Source: Flavobacteriales bacterium UBA5081
GTDB taxonomy: Bacteria > Bacteroidota > Bacteroidia > Flavobacteriales_E > Vicingaceae
Direction of reading: 5' to 3'
Assembly: GCA_002415785.1 (NCBI GenBank)
Contig: DIAJ01000006.1
Span: 1 to 48,978, forward strand
DNA length: 48,978 bases
This document shows positions 42,151-48,978 of the stretch, piece after piece (the stretch's first letter is position 1; every line of letters starts with the position of its first letter). Below the pieces are notes generated by a model, which had not been told where the DNA came from, searched no databases, and saw nothing but the letters and a program-made list of their open reading frames with translations. Both the position numbers and the translations under genes were made by a program.

Positions 42151-42357
42151 TTATTTATCTTGAGTACTGCTTAACTCTCTTTTTCTAATTTCAGTTTTTA
42201 AGCGAGCCACTGTTTTTCTTACCGCACTAATTTGCTTAGGGTTCTCTAATGGAGAAACTGCGTGATTCATTTTTAACTTTGCTAACAATTCAGATTGCTC
42301 AGCAAGGTTCTCTTGCAAATCGTCACCGCTTAAATTTTTTATATCTACCTGTTTCAT
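42151..42357 (-). CDS. rpmC: 50S ribosomal protein L29
   Basis: 68 residues, two long helices: LSGDDLQENLAEQSELLAKL, LENPKQISAVRKTVARLKTE. Lies near the tunnel exit beside L23. Confidence 0.97.
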   Translation of the reverse strand: MKQVDIKNLSGDDLQENLAEQSELLAKLKMNHAVSPLENPKQISAVRKTVARLKTEIRKRELSSTQDK

Positions 42358-42369
42358 CTAATTTCTTAT

Positions 42370-42789
42370 TTAAGCTTTGTAATCTCTTCTTACCACAAAT
42401 TTAGTTTTCACCGGAAGTTTCTGTGCGGCTAAACGCATTGCTTCTTTTGCTACATCCAAAGGAACGCCATCGGCCTCAAATAAGATTCTACCCGGACGAA
42501 CTACTGCAACGAATAATTCTGGAGCTCCTTTACCTTTACCCATACGTACTTCAGCTGGCTTTTTGGTAATTGGTTTGTCTGGAAAGACACGAATCCAAAT
42601 TTGCCCTTCTCTCTTCATGTAACGCGTTACTGCAATCCTTGCTGCCTCAATCTGACGCGCCGTTAACCATGCAGAATCTAATGTCTTAATCGCGAAACTT
42701 CCAAATGCAATTTGATGACCACGTTGAGCATTGCCCTTCATGCGTCCTTTTTGCATTTTTCTAAACTTCGTTCTTTTTGGCTGTAACAT
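42370..42789 (-). CDS. rplP: 50S ribosomal protein L16
   Basis: 139 residues. MLQPKRTKFRKMQKGRMKGN, RYMKREGQIWIRVFPDKPIT and VAVVRPGRILFEADGVPLDV. Needed for the A-site region of the peptidyl transferase centre. Confidence 0.98.
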   Translation of the reverse strand: MLQPKRTKFRKMQKGRMKGNAQRGHQIAFGSFAIKTLDSAWLTARQIEAARIAVTRYMKREGQIWIRVFPDKPITKKPAEVRMGKGKGAPELFVAVVRPGRILFEADGVPLDVAKEAMRLAAQKLPVKTKFVVRRDYKA

Positions 42790-42820
42790 CTCTGTCTATT
42801 TTATCTCTTTAATCTACTGC

Positions 42821-43540
42821 TTAATTTCTTTTTCTTCCACCTTTGCGAGCTCCGCCGGACTTTTTATTGCCGGCTCCGCCTTTGTTTGAAACAATATTTG
42901 GTGAAAGATCGCGCTTCCCGTAAACTTCTCCTTTACAAATCCACACTTTTATTCCAATTCTACCGTAAGTAGTATGTGCTTCAGACAATGCGTAATCAAT
43001 ATCTGCTCTAAAAGTGTGCAATGGAATACGTCCCTCTTTGTAGAATTCTGTACGAGCCATTTCAGCTCCTCCAAGTCTTCCACTAACCATAATCTTAATT
43101 CCTTCAGCACCCATTCTCATGGTTGAAGCTACTGACATTTTAGCTGCACGACGAAAAGAAATTCTACCTTCTATTTGTCTTGCTACACTATCAGCCACTA
43201 ATTTAGCATCAAGTTCTGGTCTCTTTATCTCGAAGATGTTTATTTGAACATCTTTCTTCGTTAATTTTTTAAGCTCTTCTCTTAACTTATCCACTTCTTT
43301 ACCACCTTTACCGATGATAATTCCTGGGCGAGAAGTATTAATTGTTACTGTAATTAGCTTTAGCGTTCTCTCAATAACAATCTTAGAAATACTAGCTTTT
43401 ACAAGTCTGGCATTCAAATACTGACGAATTTGGTCGTCTTCTGCAATTTTATCACCATAGTTACGACCACCGTACCAGTTTGAGTCCCATCCTCTGATGA
43501 TGCCAAGTCTATTCGATATTGGATTTGTCTTTTGTCCCAT
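42821..43540 (-). CDS. rpsC: 30S ribosomal protein S3
   Basis: 239 residues. N-terminal MGQKTNPISNRLGIIRGWDS, KH domain with the GxxG loop (RPGIIIGKGGKEVDKLREEL) and C-terminal domain (GIKIMVSGRLGGAEMARTEF). The tail is a Gly/Lys-rich extension. Lies at the mRNA entry. Confidence 0.98.
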   Translation of the reverse strand: MGQKTNPISNRLGIIRGWDSNWYGGRNYGDKIAEDDQIRQYLNARLVKASISKIVIERTLKLITVTINTSRPGIIIGKGGKEVDKLREELKKLTKKDVQINIFEIKRPELDAKLVADSVARQIEGRISFRRAAKMSVASTMRMGAEGIKIMVSGRLGGAEMARTEFYKEGRIPLHTFRADIDYALSEAHTTYGRIGIKVWICKGEVYGKRDLSPNIVSNKGGAGNKKSGGARKGGRKRN

Positions 43541-43552
43541 GCTAAGTACTTC

Positions 43553-43966
43553 TTATTTTGTTAAGTTTTCTTCGGTTAATTTATCCACTGCAAGAGTTAC
43601 GTGATTCGAACGTTTGCGAATACGGTGACCTCTTCCTTGAGGAGCCGGACGTAAACGCTTCAACATTCTAGCGCTGTCTACCTTAACCTCTGAAACGATC
43701 AAATGATTATCTTCTGGTCGCTCACCTTCATTTTTAGTCTCCCAATTTGCAATAGCAGAACGCAATAATTTCTCCATACGTCCGGAAGCCTCCTTAGGGC
43801 TATATTGCAAAATTGATAAAGCTTTAGATACTTCAACTCCGCGAATCATATCGGCTACTAATCGCATTTTTCTTGGCGATGTAGGACAATTCTTTAAAGT
43901 AGCGAAGCTGTAAGTTTTTCTAGCTTCTTTAGCTGCTTCTGCTCGATTTCTTTTTCGTGCTCCCAT
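43553..43966 (-). CDS. rplV: 50S ribosomal protein L22
   Basis: 137 residues. CPTSPRKMRLVADMIRGVEV and the tunnel loop region RMLKRLRPAPQGRGHRIRKR. Its beta hairpin lines the exit tunnel, where macrolide-resistance changes occur in other bacteria. Confidence 0.98.
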   Translation of the reverse strand: MGARKRNRAEAAKEARKTYSFATLKNCPTSPRKMRLVADMIRGVEVSKALSILQYSPKEASGRMEKLLRSAIANWETKNEGERPEDNHLIVSEVKVDSARMLKRLRPAPQGRGHRIRKRSNHVTLAVDKLTEENLTK

Positions 43967-43978
43967 TTCTTAATCCTA

Positions 43979-44260
43979 TTATCTTTTTCCTTTGTCTTTA
44001 CGATTGCCACCATGACCTCTAAAGGTTCTTGTGGGTGCAAATTCTCCTAATTTATGACCTACCATATTCTCTGTTACGTATACAGGAATAAATTTATTCC
44101 CATTGTGTACAGCTATGGTTAATCCCACAAATTCAGGAGTAATCATAGAAGCTCTAGACCATGTTTTAATCACGGTTTTCTTGCCCGAAGACTGAGCTTC
44201 ATCTACTCGCTGTGAAAGCTTGTAGTGTACAAAAGGAGGTTTTTTAAGTGAACGACTCAT
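43979..44260 (-). CDS. rpsS: 30S ribosomal protein S19
   Basis: 93 residues. MSRSLKKPPFVHYKLSQRVD, the signature FIPVYVTENMVGHKLGEFAP and TRTFRGHGGNRKDKG. Pairs with S13 on the head. Confidence 0.98.
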   Translation of the reverse strand: MSRSLKKPPFVHYKLSQRVDEAQSSGKKTVIKTWSRASMITPEFVGLTIAVHNGNKFIPVYVTENMVGHKLGEFAPTRTFRGHGGNRKDKGKR

Positions 44261-44269
44261 AATTTATAC

Positions 44270-45094
<825 letters not shown>

Positions 45095-45105
45095 TACTTA
45101 TCGCT

Positions 45106-45396
45106 TTATATATTGCTGAAAAAATCGATTGTATCACCATCTACAAGTGTAACAACCGCCTTTTTAAATTTATTAGTTCGACCTTCAACCCATCCGGTTT
45201 TAGTATAACGCGTCTTGTGCTTTCCTTTGTAATTCATCGTGTTTACAGAGTCAACAGCTACGCCATACATTTTTTCAACAGCCGTTTTAATTTGCAATTT
45301 ATTGGCCTTGTGATCTACGACAAAACCATATCGATTTGAAGACTCTGTTAGAGCCGTCATCTTTTCTGTAATTATGGGTTTTTTCAATATACTCAT
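45106..45396 (-). CDS. rplW: 50S ribosomal protein L23
   Basis: 96 residues from ATG 45396 (MSILKKPIITEKMTALTESS). An in-frame TTG two codons earlier is less likely. The end reads FKKAVVTLVDGDTIDFFSNI. Docking site for trigger factor and SRP at the tunnel exit. Confidence 0.97.
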   Translation of the reverse strand: MSILKKPIITEKMTALTESSNRYGFVVDHKANKLQIKTAVEKMYGVAVDSVNTMNYKGKHKTRYTKTGWVEGRTNKFKKAVVTLVDGDTIDFFSNI

Positions 45397-45406
45397 GACC
45401 AATATT

Positions 45407-46033
45407 TTAACTTAAAATTGTTTCTATTTTCTCTAAAGCACCTTCTGAAATCAACACACTCTTTGCATTCATCAAATCGTATGTATTTACGTCAGAAGCT
45501 GTTACAACTTTAGCTCCCTGCAAATTTCGGGAGGACAAATATAAGTTTTTATTTAAATCAGAAACAATCATTAAGGTTTTTTTATCGTTACTTTTTAAAT
45601 TACTCAATATACCAATGAATTCTTTGGTTTTTGGAGCCTCAAAGTTGATCTCTTCAATGATTTGTAACTGACCGTCTTTCACTTTATAACTTAAAGCTGA
45701 ACGACGAGCTAACTTCTTCAGTTTTTTGTTTAATTTGAAGGAATAATCTCTTGGTTTTGGACCAAAAACTGTTCCTCCACCTCTAAACAAAGGTGATTTT
45801 ATACTACCTGCACGAGCTGTACCGGTACCTTTTTGTTTCTTAATCTTTCTTGTACTTCCACTAATTTCAGCACGCTCTTTAGACTTGCTTGTGCCTTGTC
45901 TGCGGTTGGCCAAGTGTTGTTTTACATCAAGGTAAATGGCATGATCATTAGGCTCAATACCGTAAATGGTATCCGATAGCTTTACTTTCTTCTTGCTGTC
46001 TTTACCGTCTTTATTTATAACGCTTAATTCCAT
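45407..46033 (-). CDS. rplD: 50S ribosomal protein L4
   Basis: 208 residues. The signature region STRKIKKQKGTGTARAGSIK and GGGTVFGPKPRDYSFKLNKK forms the tunnel loop. In Enterobacteria L4 represses the S10 operon; the leader needed for that is not seen here. Confidence 0.98.
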   Translation of the reverse strand: MELSVINKDGKDSKKKVKLSDTIYGIEPNDHAIYLDVKQHLANRRQGTSKSKERAEISGSTRKIKKQKGTGTARAGSIKSPLFRGGGTVFGPKPRDYSFKLNKKLKKLARRSALSYKVKDGQLQIIEEINFEAPKTKEFIGILSNLKSNDKKTLMIVSDLNKNLYLSSRNLQGAKVVTASDVNTYDLMNAKSVLISEGALEKIETILS

Positions 46034-46053
46034 TTTCTAATCCTCCGGTATTT

Positions 46054-46665
46054 TTAATTACTAATGAAAACAGTTGAACCTTTCGCTCCCGGAACTGAAC
46101 CTTTCACAACGATCAAGTTTTTTTCGGGATAGATTTTAACGATTTTCAAGTTTTGTATGGTAGCTGTAACATTACCGGTTTGTCCGGCCATGCGCATACC
46201 TTTAAAAACTCTTGATGGGTCAGAACCCGCACCAATAGATCCCGGTGCTCTTAATCGGTTATGCTGACCGTGAGTAGCATCTCCAACTCCGGCAAAACCG
46301 TGACGCTTTACCACACCTTGAAATCCTTTACCTTTTGTTTTGCCGGTTACATCAACCCAAGTACCCTCTTCAAACAAGTCTACCTTTAGTTCTTCTCCAA
46401 GCTTTGCTTCTACATCCTTCAATTCAATTAAATGTCTTTTAGGTGTAGTTTTTGCTTTCTTGAAGTGCCCTTGCATTGCAGAAGAAGTTCTTTTCTCCTT
46501 GCGCTCTCCAAAGGCAATCTGAACTGCATTGTAGCCATCAGTTTCTACTGTCTTGACTTGTGTAACTACACAAGGACCGGCCTCCAAAACTGTGCATGGA
46601 ACATTTTTTCCCTCGGCACTGAAGACGCTAGTCATTCCGATTTTTTTTCCTAGTAAACCTGGCAT
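46054..46665 (-). CDS. rplC: 50S ribosomal protein L3
   Basis: 203 residues. MPGLLGKKIGMTSVFSAEGK, KGKGFQGVVKRHGFAGVGDA, THGQHNRLRAPGSIGAGSDP. Early 23S binder whose loop reaches the peptidyl transferase centre. Confidence 0.98.
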   Translation of the reverse strand: MPGLLGKKIGMTSVFSAEGKNVPCTVLEAGPCVVTQVKTVETDGYNAVQIAFGERKEKRTSSAMQGHFKKAKTTPKRHLIELKDVEAKLGEELKVDLFEEGTWVDVTGKTKGKGFQGVVKRHGFAGVGDATHGQHNRLRAPGSIGAGSDPSRVFKGMRMAGQTGNVTATIQNLKIVKIYPEKNLIVVKGSVPGAKGSTVFISN

Positions 46666-46686
46666 TTTATTTACAATTATAAATGA

Positions 46687-46992
46687 TTATACTTTAATTT
46701 CTACGTCTACCCCACTTGGTAACTCAAGCTTCATTAAGGCATCAACAGTTTTTGAACTTGAACTGTAAATGTCTAATAACCTCTTATAAGAAGAAAGCTC
46801 AAATTGCTCTCTTGCTTTTTTGTTAACGTGTGGTGACTTCAACACGGTATAAATTCTTTTGTGTGTTGGTAATGGAATTGGTCCACTTACTACAGCACCG
46901 GTTGATTTTACCGTTTTAACGATTTTTTCAGCTGACTTGTCAACCAAGTTAAAATCGTAAGATTTAAGCTTTATGCGAATTTTCTGACTCAT
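46687..46992 (-). CDS. rpsJ: 30S ribosomal protein S10
   Basis: 101 residues. IRIKLKSYDFNLVDKSAEKI and GPIPLPTHKRIYTVLKSPHV. Also the NusE partner in antitermination. It follows fusA by 12 nt with no tuf between, as usual in Bacteroidota. Confidence 0.98.
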   Translation of the reverse strand: MSQKIRIKLKSYDFNLVDKSAEKIVKTVKSTGAVVSGPIPLPTHKRIYTVLKSPHVNKKAREQFELSSYKRLLDIYSSSSKTVDALMKLELPSGVDVEIKV

Positions 46993-47004
46993 GCTTTCTA
47001 TATA

Positions 47005-48978
47005 TTAAGCTTCTACTTTACCTTTTGCTTTAGCAATTACTTCCTCAGATACGTTCTGTGGTGCAGGTGCAAAGTGCGAGAACTCCATGGTTGAAGTTGC
47101 ACGACCTGAAGAGATAGTACGTAAATCCGTAACATATCCGAACATTTCTGACAATGGAACTTTTGCTTTAATTACCTTAGAACCTGAACGGTCACCCATT
47201 CCTTCTACCTGACCTCTTCGCTTGTTCAAGTCACCTACTACATCACCCATATTTTCTTCCGGAGTTAGTACTTCCAACTTCATAATAGGCTCAAGTAAGA
47301 TTGGGTTAGCCTTTGGAATAGCTGTTTTGAAAGCCATTTTTGCAGCAACTTCAAAAGACAATTGATCAGAGTCAACTGCGTGGAAAGATCCATCCTTCAA
47401 AGTCACTTTTAAGCTATCAATCGGGTATCCGGCCAACACACCGTTATTCATTGATTCTTTAAATCCTTTCTCTACAGAAGGTATAAACTCTTTAGGTACG
47501 TTACCACCTTTAATTTCGTTTACAAACTCTAAACCTTGGAATTCTTCGTCTTCAACCGGCTCAATAACCACTTGAATATCGGCGAATTTACCACGACCAC
47601 CTGATTGTTTTTTGTAAACCTCACGATGCTCAACTCTTCCTTTAATAGCTTCTTTGTAAGCTACCTGAGGAGCACCTTGATTACACTCAACCTTGAACTC
47701 ACGTTTTAAACGATCTAAGATAATATCCAAGTGTAACTCACCCATACCACTTAATACAGTCTGTCCTGAATCTTCGTCGGTGTGAATTTGAAGTGTTGGA
47801 TCCTCTTCAGCTAATTTAGCTAAAGCCATTCCCATCTTATCTACGTCTGCTTGAGTTTTAGGCTCAATTGCAATACCAATTACCGGCTCTGGGAAATCCA
47901 TAGATTCAAGAACTATTGGATGTCCTTCACGGCAAAGTGTATCACCTGTTTTAATGTCTTTAAATCCTACCAATGCTCCAATATCACCAGCTTGTAACTG
48001 ATCGATTTGGTTTTGCTTTTTAGCGTGCATTTGGAAGATACGAGAAATACGCTCTTTTTTACCTGTACGAGAATTGTAGATATAAGAACCTGCATCTAAT
48101 GTACCGGAATAAGAACGCACGAAACACAAACGACCAACATAAGGATCGGTTGCAATTTTAAATGCCAAGGCGGCAAATGGCTCATCAGCATCCGGCTTTC
48201 TTCTCTCCACCTCTCCAGTATCGGGATTTGTACCTTCAATTGCTTCTGTATCCATTGGTGATGGCAATAACTCCATCACATAGTTCAACATTGTTTGAAC
48301 TCCTTTATTCTTAAATGAAGAACCACACAACATTGGCACAATGCTCAATGATATAGTTGCTTCACGTAAAGCTTTAATTATTTCGTCTTCAGAAATAGAA
48401 TTTGGATCTTCGAAATACTTTTCCATTAAAGATTCGTCAAATTCAGCTACAGCTTCCAACAAGTTTTCACGATACTCGCTTACCTCATCTTGCATATCAG
48501 CAGGAATGTCAATCTCTTCATAAGTCATCCCAAAGTCATCTTCATTCCAGATGATAGCTTTGTTCATTACTAAATCAACTACACCTCTAAAGTCCTCTTC
48601 TGCACCAATTGGCAATTGCAATGGCACTGCCTTGCTACCCAACATCTCTTTCACTTGCTTACAAACTTCTAAAAAGTTAGCTCCCTGACGATCCATTTTA
48701 TTCACAAATCCCAAACGAGCTACGTTGTAATTGTCAGCAAGTCTCCAGTTAGTCTCAGATTGTGGTTCTACACCATCAACTGCAGAAAACAAGAAAACTA
48801 ATCCATCTAATACACGCAATGAACGGTTTACTTCAACGGTAAAGTCAACGTGACCCGGTGTATCAATAATGTTAATATGGTACTCATTTCCTTTGTAAGG
48901 CCACAGAACTGTAGTAGCAGCAGAAGTAATTGTAATACCTCTTTCTTGCTCTTGCTCCATCCAGTCCATGGTAGCTGC
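47005..48978 (-). CDS. fusA: Elongation factor G, 5' end outside window
   Basis: At least 657 residues to the stop at 47005; about 43 N-terminal residues with the P-loop are beyond the window. The frame is open to the last base (AAT before MDWMEQEQERGITITSAATT). GTPase motifs: DTPGHVDF (G3), NKMDRQGANF (G4), CGSSFKNKG (G5). Domains II-V follow, ending MEFSHFAPAPQNVSEEVI. Drives tRNA-mRNA translocation. First gene of the visible array. Confidence 0.98.
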   Translation of the reverse strand, partial: AATMDWMEQEQERGITITSAATTVLWPYKGNEYHINIIDTPGHVDFTVEVNRSLRVLDGLVFLFSAVDGVEPQSETNWRLADNYNVARLGFVNKMDRQGANFLEVCKQVKEMLGSKAVPLQLPIGAEEDFRGVVDLVMNKAIIWNEDDFGMTYEEIDIPADMQDEVSEYRENLLEAVAEFDESLMEKYFEDPNSISEDEIIKALREATISLSIVPMLCGSSFKNKGVQTMLNYVMELLPSPMDTEAIEGTNPDTGEVERRKPDADEPFAALAFKIATDPYVGRLCFVRSYSGTLDAGSYIYNSRTGKKERISRIFQMHAKKQNQIDQLQAGDIGALVGFKDIKTGDTLCREGHPIVLESMDFPEPVIGIAIEPKTQADVDKMGMALAKLAEEDPTLQIHTDEDSGQTVLSGMGELHLDIILDRLKREFKVECNQGAPQVAYKEAIKGRVEHREVYKKQSGGRGKFADIQVVIEPVEDEEFQGLEFVNEIKGGNVPKEFIPSVEKGFKESMNNGVLAGYPIDSLKVTLKDGSFHAVDSDQLSFEVAAKMAFKTAIPKANPILLEPIMKLEVLTPEENMGDVVGDLNKRRGQVEGMGDRSGSKVIKAKVPLSEMFGYVTDLRTISSGRATSTMEFSHFAPAPQNVSEEVIAKAKGKVEA

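Overview
The window is AT-rich bacterial DNA from a member of the Bacteroidota, most likely a Flavobacteriales-type organism. The evidence is a PorP/SprF protein, type IX secretion (T9SS) sorting domains of types A and B, PKD-repeat surface proteins, promoters of the TTTG/TAnnTTTG type, and a str-S10-spc-alpha ribosomal array followed by carA, eno and citrate synthase.

Left part (1-25.6 kb). The first 1.26 kb is the end of an IS3-family insertion sequence. Its transposase is broken by a 7-bp tandem duplication. Next come a cytosolic REC-histidine kinase with its NarL-type regulator, then an operon of a small secreted protein, a GAF-like coiled-coil protein and a PorP/SprF outer-membrane protein, then a STAS/SpoIIAA-like gene. 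On the minus strand lies a 1749-residue PKD/Fn3 giant preceded by a 140-residue secreted protein that carries the type B sorting domain. Beyond are a YhiN-type flavoprotein, an NhaC antiporter, two envelope proteins sharing a SPOR-like C-terminus, a CtpA-type protease, a DUF1573 protein, a BamA/TamA-like barrel with a UbiD-like decarboxylase, and a T9SS type A cargo protein.

Middle (25.6-32.1 kb). Citrate synthase and carA-eno are housekeeping genes. Between gltA and eno lies a 2.6-kb AT-rich accessory island holding remnants of three toxin systems. They are a PIN (VapC-type) fragment with an intact 57-residue antitoxin too small to be noticed easily, a HigB toxin broken by one missing base with an intact HigA, and a multiply frameshifted HINT-domain polymorphic-toxin fragment followed by an intact small membrane protein. 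A 71-bp direct repeat (90% identical) flanks the HINT cassette.

Right part (32.2-49.0 kb). One long minus-strand array runs fusA (cut by the window edge), the S10, spc and alpha ribosomal genes with secY, map and infA, then rpoA and rplQ. It includes rpmJ and rpmD, which are easily missed. A perfect 14-bp hairpin ends it before carA.

The two most interesting structures are the apparent split and permutation of one Fn3/type B-CTD surface protein into two adjacent cistrons in reversed order (6035-11710), and the island where every toxin is broken but its neutralising partner is intact (27.1-29.6 kb).
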